35,376 nucleotides of DNA from Oscillospiraceae bacterium. GTDB taxonomy: Bacteria > Bacillota > Clostridia > Saccharofermentanales > Fastidiosipilaceae. The notes under the pieces were generated by a model, which was given only the letters and a program-made list of their open reading frames with translations, searched no databases and had not been told where the DNA came from. The stretch is taken from NCBI GenBank assembly GCA_028704415.1, contig JAQWFM010000020.1, forward strand, positions 1 through 35,376, given 5' to 3'. Below are positions 8,309 to 16,837 of this stretch, piece by piece; the first letter of the stretch is position 1, and the number at the start of each line of letters is the position of its first letter. The position numbers and the translations under genes are program-made.

Positions 8309-8539
8309 TCAATAGACTTTTTCCAGCTCCCCGGTAATACCGTATGCCTGGCGAAAGCCAGCCAGATCAGCTGGGCTGCGGATGACCTGTACATCCTGAA
8401 ACTGGCCGGTATCCAGATTTTGGAAGCCGGCTACCTGTTCGCCGGTGCAGATACTGCAGTGCAGGACCGGTTTTTGGCGCTCCGGATCATAGGTTTGCGG
8501 GGCCGGCCGTCTGTCCGGCCGGGCTAAAAAACGGCGCAT
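8309..8539 (-). CDS. Small conserved protein with CSIC motif, function unknown
   Basis: A 76-residue soluble protein. Its core, PVLHCSICTGEQVAGFQNL followed by FQDVQVIRSPADLAGFRQAYGI, resembles short conserved Firmicutes proteins that carry the same CSICxGEQVAGF pattern. Some databases label these as aspartate dehydrogenase, which the size makes implausible. The two cysteines (CSIC) could be redox-active or bind metal. The start at 8539 is backed by AAGGAGG seven bases upstream. It follows the Eis-like acetyltransferase gene by only 22 bp on the same strand, so they are probably co-transcribed. I cannot assign a function. Confidence 0.75.
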   Translation of the reverse strand: MRRFLARPDRRPAPQTYDPERQKPVLHCSICTGEQVAGFQNLDTGQFQDVQVIRSPADLAGFRQAYGITGELEKVY

Positions 8540-8561
8540 TCAGATCCCTCCTTACCCGTCA

Positions 8562-9773
8562 TCAAAAGAAATCACATAAGTAGAGCTTTTTAGGATAAAA
8601 GACTTGCTGCAAGCGTGGGTCCTGAACCTCGTCTGTCCCGCAGCCACCCAGCATCAGGCGGGAAAATGTCGCGATATCCAGGGTCAGGTTTGCGGCCGGC
8701 GCGTTGCCAGGGTCGTACCCTTCCACTGAACGGCAACGGTCGTTTTGAAAACTAACCCTGAAGCTCCGGTTATTGGCTGCTATGATCGGATCCTTCAGCC
8801 TAAGCGTGATATCGCCCTCACCGCGATAGCGCGCCAGCTCGAGCGCCCGCTGCGCGTTGATCACCCGGCCCATCCCCTTAAACCTCAGCTCGCGGCGGCA
8901 GCGTCCGCTGACTTCCGGCAGCACCCGCTCCAAAGCAATCTCGGCCGGCAGCGGGATCTGTACCATATCAAAGTGGCTGCGATATGAGCGAATGTGATTC
9001 AGCAGGCCCAGCAGGCCTTCCTGATCCGTAAAGTAAAATTCCTGACAGCGCATCCAGGTGCGGTCTGTATTGCGGTCATAGTCTTTGCGGAAGCAATAGG
9101 CAGCTTTAGGCTGGCCGGCCTGATTTTTCCATACATAAAAGTAGCGACCGGCGACTGCCGGCTGCTCCGGCAGCAACGGTGCCCAGTCATCAGCCTGGCG
9201 CAGCCGGGCCATATTATAGTCAGCCAGGGATTGATCGTAGACCTGACGAATCGCCGGCCATTCAGCCTTCCCCTGAATTAGCACCACGGTCCCCTGAGCC
9301 TCCGGATAGGCAGGAATACTAGCTACTTCAAGGCTCCAGTCCACACCCTGAGCGGCCAGCTCATAACCGAACTGGCGGTAAAAGGCGGTACTGAAAGGAT
9401 ACAGATAAGAAAAGACATGCCCGGCCTGGTAACTGTCGTTCAGGTGCTGGCGCAGGCAGCCGGCCACGACCCCTTGCCGGCGGTACTGCGGCAGACAGGA
9501 GACGCCGCCGATACAGGTACAGGTAGTTTCCTGGCCGTCAAAGCGAACCGGCGCGGGGAAGCCTCCAATGTAGCCCATCATCTCCCCGTCATCCGTAAAA
9601 GCGGCCCAGCGCTCACCCCAGTAGCGCTCCTCTCGGTTTTGCGGGTTCGCTGTCGTCCGTGCCAGGCGTTCCGGGCTCAGCACCGCCGGATCCAGTTTGA
9701 CTTCAAAAGCGATGCAAAAGACTTCCTGCGTCCTGGCGTATTCAGCCAGACTGTTGATTTTGCGTACGTACAT
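8562..9773 (-). CDS. Eis-like GNAT N-acetyltransferase
   Basis: A 403-residue acetyltransferase with the Eis architecture: an N-terminal GNAT domain, a second GNAT-like domain and a C-terminal SCP2-like domain. The acetyl-CoA loop is PQYRRQGVVAGCLR (about residues 95-108), preceded by the strand CIGGVSCL. The chain ends in phenylalanine (CDFF); in Eis the terminal carboxylate takes part in catalysis. Family members acetylate amines on aminoglycosides, peptides or proteins; the natural substrate here is unknown. The start MYVRKINSL at 9773 was chosen over an upstream ATG because AAAGGAG lies in front of it. It leads a two-gene unit with the small CSIC protein. Confidence 0.88.
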   Translation of the reverse strand: MYVRKINSLAEYARTQEVFCIAFEVKLDPAVLSPERLARTTANPQNREERYWGERWAAFTDDGEMMGYIGGFPAPVRFDGQETTCTCIGGVSCLPQYRRQGVVAGCLRQHLNDSYQAGHVFSYLYPFSTAFYRQFGYELAAQGVDWSLEVASIPAYPEAQGTVVLIQGKAEWPAIRQVYDQSLADYNMARLRQADDWAPLLPEQPAVAGRYFYVWKNQAGQPKAAYCFRKDYDRNTDRTWMRCQEFYFTDQEGLLGLLNHIRSYRSHFDMVQIPLPAEIALERVLPEVSGRCRRELRFKGMGRVINAQRALELARYRGEGDITLRLKDPIIAANNRSFRVSFQNDRCRSVEGYDPGNAPAANLTLDIATFSRLMLGGCGTDEVQDPRLQQVFYPKKLYLCDFF

Positions 9774-9954
9774 GGCCCGTGTTCTCCTTTGGCAGCAGCG
9801 TTCAGCCACAGCCCGGAATAGGGCAGGCGCGGCCGATCAGTGTCTTACAAGCTCTATCTTAACATGCCTGACCGCTTCTTGTTCAGCAACCTTCTCATGC
9901 CAGTCAGCTGAAAACAGCGATCGCTGGCTACTGGCTTGCACTTTGCCGCGAGCG

Positions 9955-9989
9955 TATAATTAAGCCAGGTATTAGCTTTGCCTAATACC
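9955..9989 (+). promoter_or_regulatory. TATAAT box and leader hairpin before the methyltransferase
   Basis: TATAAT at 9955-9960 lacks a good -35 at standard spacing (TGGCTT at 17 bp). Just after it GGTATTAG (9968-9975) pairs perfectly with CTAATACC (9982-9989) around a 6-base loop. The 9774-10088 interval otherwise holds only AT-rich promoter-like sequence for the divergent acetyltransferase gene. Confidence 0.45.
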
Positions 9990-10088
9990 AGACAATTATC
10001 AGCTACAGCAAACAGCGGTATAAAGCTGGGGCACCGGTAACAACCGTTCGCTTGTCCAGCACCGTTGGGGAGAAGATCGTAAAGAGCG

Positions 10089-10592
10089 ATGAAAAAGCAG
10101 CACCCTCATCTGCCCCTTTTTGGTCCGGGCCCTATCTATGTCAGTGTAGTCATTGCTCTGACGACCGCAGCGTGCTATGCCGTCCGCCAGGGATGGCTGC
10201 GTTCCGGCCACCTGCCCCTCCTGCGGTTGCCCTTTTTCATAGCCGCAAGCCTGCTGATCCCCGGAGGAGTTGTTTTATGGCTGCTGGCGCTGTTCCAGTC
10301 TAAAATTGAAACCCGGATACTGCGCAACCAGCTGGTGACCGACGGCGTATACGCCTGGGTCCGCAACCCGATTTACAGCAGTTTTCTGTTTATTTGCAGC
10401 GGGGTTTTACTGCTGGCAGTCAATCTCTGGTTATTGATTTTGCCGGTTTGTTTCTGGCTTTTCCTGACACTCCTGCTGCGTCAGACTGAGGAAAAGTGGC
10501 TGCAAGAAGCCTATGGAGCAGACTATAAAGCCTATTGCGCCCGCACCAATCGCTGTCTGCCATGGCCACCGCACCGCCAGACCGCCTACTGA
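10089..10592 (+). CDS. Isoprenylcysteine carboxyl methyltransferase-like membrane protein
   Basis: A 167-residue membrane protein of the ICMT/PEMT-type methyltransferase family (SAM-dependent, small integral membrane enzymes). It has about four hydrophobic segments, including VSVVIALTTAACYAV and LPFFIAASLLIPGGVVLWLL. The family motif GVYAWVRNPIYSSFLF (about residues 87-102) and the C-terminal EEKWLQEAYGADYKAYCARTNR-type SAM-binding end are both clear. Bacterial members methylate lipids or small hydrophobic compounds, or are uncharacterised; they do not act on CAAX proteins. The ATG at 10089 has only a moderate purine-rich site upstream. It is a single gene, convergent with the aldehyde dehydrogenase. 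Confidence 0.85.
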   Translation: MKKQHPHLPLFGPGPIYVSVVIALTTAACYAVRQGWLRSGHLPLLRLPFFIAASLLIPGGVVLWLLALFQSKIETRILRNQLVTDGVYAWVRNPIYSSFLFICSGVLLLAVNLWLLILPVCFWLFLTLLLRQTEEKWLQEAYGADYKAYCARTNRCLPWPPHRQTAY

Positions 10593-10740
10593 AAAAAAAA
10601 TAAGATTGGGTAACTAAAGGACCCCAAACCGTATTCGGCCAGCTTACCCGGACTGAGTTGCCAAGCTGAGGCCTTGCTAGCGGCACCTTTGCAAAAGGTA
10701 CCAGGGTATAGTCTTGATCAGCAACCTTCAACAAACTGAA

Positions 10741-10774
10741 AACCGGCCACAGAGAAACGCCTCTGTGGCCGGTT
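10741..10774. terminator. Strong hairpin between convergent genes
   Basis: AACCGGCCACAGAG (10741-10754) pairs perfectly over 14 bp with CTCTGTGGCCGGTT (10761-10774); flanking CTGAA and TCAG extend the stem. It lies between the methyltransferase (+) and aldehyde dehydrogenase (-) genes and probably stops transcription from both sides, although its T tracts are short. The rest of 10593-10875 shows no gene. Confidence 0.75.
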
Positions 10775-10875
10775 TCAGGTTAATTCAACTGTAGGTGCGG
10801 CTAGACGCTGCTTACCTGGACCACCACAAAGGCAGCCTCAGGAAAGCCCGGAACCTGACTCAAGCTGAACCAGCC

Positions 10876-12357
10876 TCAGTAAAGTCCAAATTTGGCGTCA
10901 CCGATACTGATGAGAATATTCTTCATTTCGCTGTAGGCATTCAGGATCATCTTGTTGGTCTCACGGCCATAGCCAGACTTTTTGTAGCCGCCAAACGAAG
11001 CCCCCGCCGGAATATTATTATAGTTGTTCACCCACATTCTGCCGGTATGCACCTTGCGGGCCACCCGCAGAGCCCGGTTGATGTCATGTGACCAGACGGC
11101 GCCGCCCAGGCCGTATTCGCTGTCATTGGCAATCCGGATGGCATCTTCCTCATCCTTAAAGGGGATTGCCACCAGGACCGGACCAAAGATTTCTTCCTGC
11201 GCCACCCGCATGCGGTTGTCGACATCGGCCAATATCGTTGGCTGCATAAAGCAGCCCTTGCCCAGTTCGCCAGCTGTCAGGCGCTGGCCGCCGCAGACCA
11301 GGCGCGCGCCTTCCTGCTGCCCAAGCTTCACATAGTCCAGAATCTTGTGCAGCTGCTTTTCATCAATCTGAGCGCCCATCACCGTATCCTCCTGCCAGGG
11401 CAGACCGACTTTTATCTGGTTGAACTGCTCTGCCGCAGCCTGAACAAACTTCTCATAAATGTCTTCCTGGATCAGAGCACGTGAACCGGCGCAGCAGACC
11501 TGGCCCTGATTAAAGAGAATACCCATTTGAATGCCTTCCAGGGCTTTATCCCAGGGCATGTCATCAAAGAAGATGTTAGCTGACTTGCCGCCCAGTTCCA
11601 GGGTGGCCGGGATGACCTTTTTGGCTGCTGCTTCCGCTACGGTATAGCCTACCGCCGTGGAGCCGGTAAAGGCCAGTTTGCAAATATCCGGATGATCCAG
11701 CAGATACTGGCCGGTCGTGGAACCGTGACCGGTAACGATATTGAGCACGCCTGACGGCAGCACCTGGGCCATCAGCTTCGTCAATTCCAACAGACTGGCT
11801 GATGTAGTTGAAGAGGGCTTCATGACAATACAGTTGCCCGCAGCCAGAGCCGGCGCCAGTTTCCAGGCGGCCATCAGCAGCGGGAAATTCCAGGGAATGA
11901 TCTGGCCCACCACGCCGATTGGCTCCCGCACGATCAGATTCAGCAGGTCCTGATTGAGATAAGTCGCTACACCTTCGTCAGCACGGATGCAGGCGGCAAA
12001 GTAACGGAACTGATCCGCACTGTAAGGTACATCAATATTAGCTGATTCGCGCAGCGGTTTACCATTGTCCAGGGTTTCGGCCATGGCCAGTTTGTCGCGG
12101 TTGGCGTCAATCAGATCGGCGATCTGGTGCAGCAGGCGGGCGCGTTCGGCCGGGCTGACATATTGCCAGGTCTCAAAAGCTTTCCAGGCAGCTTTGACGG
12201 CCCGGTCTACATCAGCCTGGCTGGCCTCGGCGCAGGTGCAGAGCAGGTCACCATTTGACGGATTGTAGCTGTTGAAGGTCTTGCCTTCCTGACTGTCAAC
12301 CCACTGGCCGCCAATGAAGAGCTGGTAATGTTTATCCAAATAATCTGAGTACTGCAT
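10876..12357 (-). CDS. NAD(P)-dependent aldehyde dehydrogenase
   Basis: A 493-residue ALDH-superfamily enzyme that oxidises an aldehyde to the acid. Key residues are present: N157 in PWNFPL (oxyanion hole), E254 in LELGGKSANI, and the catalytic cysteine C288 in GQVCCAGSR; EEIFGPV and the end SGYGRETNKMILNAYSEMKN are typical. The C-terminus resembles acetaldehyde dehydrogenases of the ExaC/AldA-like group, but the substrate cannot be fixed. AGGAGG lies 9 bases before the ATG at 12357. It has its own promoter with a dyad over the -35 box and is transcribed alone, toward the strong hairpin at 10741. Confidence 0.93.
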   Translation of the reverse strand: MQYSDYLDKHYQLFIGGQWVDSQEGKTFNSYNPSNGDLLCTCAEASQADVDRAVKAAWKAFETWQYVSPAERARLLHQIADLIDANRDKLAMAETLDNGKPLRESANIDVPYSADQFRYFAACIRADEGVATYLNQDLLNLIVREPIGVVGQIIPWNFPLLMAAWKLAPALAAGNCIVMKPSSTTSASLLELTKLMAQVLPSGVLNIVTGHGSTTGQYLLDHPDICKLAFTGSTAVGYTVAEAAAKKVIPATLELGGKSANIFFDDMPWDKALEGIQMGILFNQGQVCCAGSRALIQEDIYEKFVQAAAEQFNQIKVGLPWQEDTVMGAQIDEKQLHKILDYVKLGQQEGARLVCGGQRLTAGELGKGCFMQPTILADVDNRMRVAQEEIFGPVLVAIPFKDEEDAIRIANDSEYGLGGAVWSHDINRALRVARKVHTGRMWVNNYNNIPAGASFGGYKKSGYGRETNKMILNAYSEMKNILISIGDAKFGLY

Positions 12358-12393
12358 GATTTTGAACCTCCTACGATGATGAAATCGTGCTTC

Positions 12394-12419
12394 CGATATC
12401 GCAGCTGGCGCTATCGGAT
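12394..12419 (-). promoter_or_regulatory. Leader hairpin upstream of aldehyde dehydrogenase
   Basis: CCGATA...TATCGG arms with additional CGC/GCG pairing form a hairpin in the leader between the promoter and the ribosome binding site. It could be an operator or an RNA structure; nothing distinguishes these. Confidence 0.4.
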
Positions 12420-12470
12420 TTTCGCAGGCCTTTGGTAGTCTGTGATATGTGATATTTTATTACCGCTCTT

Positions 12471-12499
12471 ATTATATCAATTGATTCAAACAAATCAAT
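12471..12499 (-). promoter_or_regulatory. Promoter and operator of the aldehyde dehydrogenase gene
   Basis: On the minus strand TTGATT (12498-12493) and TATAAT (12476-12471) are 16 bp apart. The inverted repeat ATTGATT (12480-12486) and AATCAAT (12493-12499) overlaps the -35 box and spacer, so it may be a repressor site. The remaining 12500-12681 is AT-rich with no gene. Confidence 0.6.
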
Positions 12500-12681
12500 C
12501 GTCAGACACAGGATATCAGGTCATATTCATGCGTTTGTAACAAACTTTATTTTTTAATATAGCTTTGTGAATCAAAGGCAGAGTCTGCCTATTACGGCTC
12601 TTTGCGATTAGCTTCCTAAAAGACGTTGGTCACCTGCGTCACGGTTCAGGCTGCCGGCGAAGCAACCGCCGGCTAATCGGC

Positions 12682-13425
12682 TCAGTTTTTTGCCGGTATG
12701 CCCGGGCCGCCGCTGGCCCCGGTCAAGGCCACCGCCTTGCCGCCGGTCTGCCGCAAAACCTGAGCCGTCAGGTTATGCCAGCTGATACAAGTATCAAGAA
12801 TCATGGCATCCGATGTAATGACATGGGACAGTGCCCCAAGTCTGGCATCCACCGCTTTTATGACTTGAAAATCAAGCTCCAGCGGACTATGGCGCTGCCC
12901 ATGCACCGCCGCGATCAGACTAAGCAGCCTGCCGCTGTTAGAAACCGGTGCATCCAGAAAAAACACCGCTCCACCGGCCTTATTTGCTTCCAAAATATCC
13001 AGAATCAGGCTGACCGCCTGGCGGGTCTCCGGGATCAGCCGGTAAGTGCCGCGCAGGCCGGCCAGATCCCGGATCGCGCCATCCAGCCCGGCAAAGACCG
13101 GCGAGCCGCACAGCAGCGTTTCCAGCGTGATGATCGTGTTAAAGCCGTCGATCTGCGCGGTCTCGCCCCGCAGCTGGTCCAGGCCAAGGCAGCGCTGCCG
13201 GCGCTGCTCCGCCTGCTGATCCGTGCTCAGCGACCGTTTTAAAGCCAGGCGCTGCCGCAGTGACAGCAGAAAATGATTACCGACAAAGGTCACGGCTGAA
13301 TCCAGCGGGTAGCCCTCATTTAACAAGTAGCGACTATGCCCCGCAGCCAGCCGGAGACGCTCCAGTCCCGGGCCGCTGAAATCCCGCAGGTCCTGAGACG
13401 AACCACCGCGACGCACCGCTGTCAT
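12682..13425 (-). CDS. DUF434 domain protein
   Basis: A 247-residue protein of the conserved, uncharacterised DUF434 family (found in archaea and some bacteria). The N-terminal DUF434 part is visible as LRLAAGHSRYLLNEGYPLDSAVTFVGN and LSLRQRLALKRSL. The second half follows the family pattern: IDGFNTIITLETLLCGSPVFAGLDG, RDLAGLRGTYR, VFFLDAPVSNSGRL and SDAMILD. The acidic motifs IDGFN, FLDAP and SD suggest a metal-dependent nuclease-like fold, but that is inference. GGAGG precedes the ATG at 13425. No operon partner. Confidence 0.82.
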   Translation of the reverse strand: MTAVRRGGSSQDLRDFSGPGLERLRLAAGHSRYLLNEGYPLDSAVTFVGNHFLLSLRQRLALKRSLSTDQQAEQRRQRCLGLDQLRGETAQIDGFNTIITLETLLCGSPVFAGLDGAIRDLAGLRGTYRLIPETRQAVSLILDILEANKAGGAVFFLDAPVSNSGRLLSLIAAVHGQRHSPLELDFQVIKAVDARLGALSHVITSDAMILDTCISWHNLTAQVLRQTGGKAVALTGASGGPGIPAKN

Positions 13426-14396
13426 CCTGCTACCTCCGTTTTGCTTTGTTACAAGTCTCTGCCGTTTTGTCCTTATCTTAGCATGTCCGGCGACAGCTGG
13501 CTTTAGCTGACGGTGCTTTTACCTTGAGGGCAGCACGTTTACCGTGCGGGCCTGTCATGCCTTACAGCAGCAATCCGTCATTGTCCCAGGCTTCAGCCGC
13601 AGGATCTTTGCGCGTACGGCTACCAACGCGCAAAGATCGCCATACAACCGTTGCCGTTGCCGTTCAGCGAGCCTGCCAAGCTGGCACTCTGACCAGGCCG
13701 GTTTCGCCTGCCGAGTCGCTTGCGGTTCATCACAGTTCGCCTGATTTATTTGAAATTAACCCCTTTATTGTAGGCAAGTGTGAGCATTGACTAAAAAAGA
13801 AACGGTACGTATGCAGCTGCCGCCAAAGCTAGAAGCATGCGTTTCCTTCCGGCATCCCCACCTCTGGATTCCATGTGGCAGAGGAACAAACCGGTTCCTC
13901 CCAAAGTAGGCTCACAAACATTTCACTTCGGGGACATAACAAGGTACGCAGCCGCTGAGATATGCAGCCCGTAATATTTCCTGAATTCAGTGACCGACGC
14001 AACGATAACACTCTCAAGATAAAGCCGAGGGCGGCATCCCCGCTCGGAGAAAAGACAGCACGGAATACAGCTTGCATTGCCGCTGCGCGGCCCTGAAATA
14101 TGCCGGGCAAGAAGAACCACCGCTGTTGCCGCACGCTCAAATTGGGGGTCAAAGATGGCATAAAGGAAAACACCACCTTTCAGCACCAAATAATCCGCAC
14201 CGGAAACACCGAGATTCGATAGATTGGCCTTTCCATTCCAGTGAAAACAAGTGCTTCCTGACAGGTGCATCCTGACCTGATAGCAAAATGCTTCCGTGTC
14301 CGGCTTTTACACAATCGGCATCAGCAGCAGCTGGATCCATTGATTGGTCCGAGGTCTCCCCTGCCGCTCCCGGCTGGCAGCCGGTGGGGGGCAGGC
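13426..14396. other. Long interval without a convincing gene
   Basis: About 970 bp. It starts with the promoter region of the DUF434 gene: an extended -10 (TGCTAAGAT on the minus strand, 13475-13480), very like the CATGTTAAGATA upstream of the Eis-like gene. Several overlapping frames of about 115 codons cross 13829-14340 on the minus strand, but none has a ribosome binding site or a recognisable family. It may be a decayed gene. A nested hairpin at about 14365-14395 follows the stop of the sugar permease gene. Confidence 0.5.
13603..13638. repeat. Perfect 13-bp inverted repeat, 10-nt loop
   Basis: GATCTTTGCGCGT (13603-13615) and ACGCGCAAAGATC (13626-13638) are exact complements. No T tract follows on either strand, and no gene lies within 170 bp. 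Confidence 0.8.
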
Positions 14397-15281
14397 TTAC
14401 CCCCTGCGGCCGGCAGCCGTAAACGACTTGCGGATATAGACCAGCGACAGCAGCAGAACCAGTACCGTCATAATCACTGAAGCTGCGCCGCCGTAGCCGA
14501 TTTTCAGGCTGCGGACACCGTTCTGATAAATATACTGCGTAATCGTAGCCGTCGTATTGGCCGGGCCGCCCCGGGTCAGGATATTAACCTTGTCAAACAG
14601 GCGGAAGCTGTCAATCGTGCGCAGTAAAGCCGTCAGCAAGAGCGCCGGTTGGATATTGGGCAGCGTGATATAGCGAAACTGGTCCCAGTTTCCCGCCCCA
14701 TCCAGGCAAGCCGCCTCATACTGGCTGGCCGGCACCGTCTGCAGCGCGGCGTAAATCAGCAAAAAGGCGAAGGGCGCATACTGCCAGACATCTATGGCCA
14801 GGATGGCATAAAAAGCCGTTCCCGGATCCTGCAACCAGTTGACTGCCGGCAGTTGCAGCCAGGCCAGCAGCTGGTTCAGAATGCCGTTGTTATTGCTGAA
14901 CATAATCTGCCAGGTTAACGCCACCGTCACCCCCGGCAGCAGCGTCGGCAGCAGCAATAGCGTACGCAGCAGCTGCTGACCGGATTTCATCCGGATAACC
15001 TGCAGCGCCATCAGCAAACCCAAGCCGGTTTCCAGCAGCACCGCCCCAAACGCGAACTTAACCGTATTGAGCAAAGCCTGCTGGAAATAAGGATCCTGCA
15101 GAATTTCGGCATAATTAGCCCCGCCGACCCAGGCCGGCGCTTCCCGGGCCAGCAACGTGTAGTCCGTAAAGCTATAGAGCAATATATACAGCAGCGGGTA
15201 GACCGACAAGCCCGCCAGAACCACCAGTGCAGGCAGCGCCATACTGTAGGCAAAGGCAGTTGCCCTTTTCTCTTGTTTCAT
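14397..15281 (-). CDS. Carbohydrate ABC transporter permease (MalF/UgpA type)
   Basis: A 294-residue permease of the CUT1 family with six membrane helices (first at about residues 12-36). The cytoplasmic EAA loop that docks the ATPase is EAACLDGAGNWDQFRYITLP (about residues 187-206). It should pair with the MalG-type permease at 16838-17674 and receive sugar from the lipoprotein encoded between them. GGGGAGG lies just before the ATG at 15281. It is the last gene of the cluster; a 138-bp spacer with a hairpin separates it from the binding-protein gene. No ATPase gene is present, so a shared MsmK-like ATPase elsewhere is likely. Confidence 0.93.
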   Translation of the reverse strand: MKQEKRATAFAYSMALPALVVLAGLSVYPLLYILLYSFTDYTLLAREAPAWVGGANYAEILQDPYFQQALLNTVKFAFGAVLLETGLGLLMALQVIRMKSGQQLLRTLLLLPTLLPGVTVALTWQIMFSNNNGILNQLLAWLQLPAVNWLQDPGTAFYAILAIDVWQYAPFAFLLIYAALQTVPASQYEAACLDGAGNWDQFRYITLPNIQPALLLTALLRTIDSFRLFDKVNILTRGGPANTTATITQYIYQNGVRSLKIGYGGAASVIMTVLVLLLSLVYIRKSFTAAGRRG

Positions 15282-15324
15282 CTTAATCCTCCCCTGGTCC
15301 CTGCCTCAGCTGGAAACCGCAAGG

Positions 15325-15364
15325 CAGGCTCCCCCGGTAACCCCCTGGTTGCCGCGGCAGCCTG
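15325..15364 (-). promoter_or_regulatory. Intercistronic hairpin after the binding-protein gene
   Basis: CAGGCT (15325-15330) pairs with AGCCTG (15359-15364), with an inner stem CGGTAACC/GGTTGCCG. Without a T tract on the transcribed strand it more likely protects mRNA of the abundant binding protein, or reduces read-through, than acts as a full terminator. Confidence 0.5.
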
Positions 15365-15419
15365 TCTTTTCAGCAGCAGACTAAATTTGTTTTAACAGCC
15401 TAAAATCCGTTTTCCTGCA

Positions 15420-16802
15420 TCACTGCATAATCTTTTCAATCGCAGTCTTCGCATCAGCCAAAGCCTGATCCACCGTTTTGGTCCCAGCTACGGCATTAGA
15501 CAATTCCGTACCGTAAGCCGTCTCAATTTCAGACCATTTGCTGGTACGCGGGCGCACCACAGAATTTTGGGTGGCAGTCAGCAAGGTCTGGAAGTAAGGA
15601 TACTTCGCCAGCAGCTCCGGATCAGACAGCACACTGGTGCGGGTCGGCACGCCACCCACCTCAGCGCCAGTCTTCTGAGCCTCCGCACTGGTCACATATT
15701 CCAAAAACTTCAAAGCCAGTTCCGGCTGCTGACTATTCGCCGTCACCCCCATCATCCAGTTTCCGATCATGCCTGAGGCATATTCAGTCGAGTCAGCGTC
15801 AGCCTTCCCCGGAATGACCGCATAGGCCGCCGACGCGCCCTGGTCAGAGATATACCACGAAGGCCAGCCCAGTGACATCGCCGCACTGCCATCAGACACC
15901 GCAGCCACAATATCGTTCTTTTCATAATTGGCGCCGTTAGCCAGCAGCTCCAGGTAGAAATTCAGCGAAGCCTGGCCGGCTTCTGAGTCCACAGTTACAT
16001 TCCAGTCAGCATCAAACACATCGCCGCCGTAAGACCAGAGGATGGGCAGATAATCGCTGACCACAGGATTGCCCTGCTGGCCCCGGATCACATAACCTAC
16101 CTGGCCGGCCGCCTTGGCAGCTTTGGCGATATCCAGGACTGCGGCCCAATCGGTCGGCACCTCAGCCTGCAAACTGCTCAGCAGCTCCTTGTTATAGAAG
16201 AAGAACTGCACATTTCCGGCAAAGGGCAGGGCGTAAAGGTCCCCGGTACCGTAAGGATTACGGCCGATATCCAGACTTTGCTGGACAAAATCGCTGTCCG
16301 CCTCATAACCCATCTCCGTCAGATTGCGAAAAATGCCGGCCTCGGCAAACTCCGGCATCCAGGGGTCATCGGCCATAGCCAGATCATAGGAGCCGGTGGC
16401 ATTGGCCGCGTCCAGCGAAATTTTTTGTTTCAGCTCGTCTGACTCCAGCCCCAACACTTCAATGGTAACATTGTTCTCCTGCTCAAATTTATCTTTCACT
16501 GCATTAATGACATCTACATGGGAGCCACCGCGGGCGATGATCGTCAGCGTTGCAGCTTCCTGGTCAGCTGCCGCAGTCTGGGCGGCCCTGGTGGTCGCGT
16601 CGGTTGTCGTCGAAGCCGCCGCAGTCGTCGTTGCAGCCGTGGGCGCGCCACCGGCCTCCGCGGTGCTCTGATCCGCCAGCTCTGCGGTGGTCTGTTCCGC
16701 CTGCGCCACCGTTTCACTGCTTACACTGGTACCGCCGGTGCAGCCAGTCAGAACCAGGGGTAGCAGACTAGCCATAAGGGTTGCTTTAAAAACTCTCTTC
16801 AT
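15420..16802 (-). CDS. Sugar ABC transporter substrate-binding lipoprotein
   Basis: A 460-residue extracellular solute-binding protein (family 1). The signal peptide MKRVFKATLMASLLPLVLTGC ends in the lipobox LTGC, so the mature protein is lipid-anchored. A long Ala/Thr/Ser-rich linker (about residues 22-85) lifts the binding domain off the membrane. The ligand domain starts at LTIIARGGSHVDVINAVKDKFEQENNV and includes DLAMADDPWMPEFAEAG and a late FLEYVTSAEAQ. The ATG at 16802 follows GGAGGAGGAGAGA; an ATG 15 bases upstream lies within that site and was rejected. It lies 35 bp after the MalG-type permease gene. The sugar bound cannot be deduced. Confidence 0.92.
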   Translation of the reverse strand: MKRVFKATLMASLLPLVLTGCTGGTSVSSETVAQAEQTTAELADQSTAEAGGAPTAATTTAAASTTTDATTRAAQTAAADQEAATLTIIARGGSHVDVINAVKDKFEQENNVTIEVLGLESDELKQKISLDAANATGSYDLAMADDPWMPEFAEAGIFRNLTEMGYEADSDFVQQSLDIGRNPYGTGDLYALPFAGNVQFFFYNKELLSSLQAEVPTDWAAVLDIAKAAKAAGQVGYVIRGQQGNPVVSDYLPILWSYGGDVFDADWNVTVDSEAGQASLNFYLELLANGANYEKNDIVAAVSDGSAAMSLGWPSWYISDQGASAAYAVIPGKADADSTEYASGMIGNWMMGVTANSQQPELALKFLEYVTSAEAQKTGAEVGGVPTRTSVLSDPELLAKYPYFQTLLTATQNSVVRPRTSKWSEIETAYGTELSNAVAGTKTVDQALADAKTAIEKIMQ

Positions 16803-16837
16803 TCTCTCCTCCTCCAATATCTAGGGCTTCAGGATAT

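Noticed and set aside
12533..12545. GTTTGTAACAAAC as a sixth copy of the dyad element
   Set aside because: Dyad is 13 bp, not 16, there is no partner dyad 31 bp away, and the flanks do not align.
13829..14340. Three overlapping minus-strand frames of 63-115 codons
   Set aside because: No ribosome site, mutually overlapping, and no recognisable family; may be a decayed gene but not callable.
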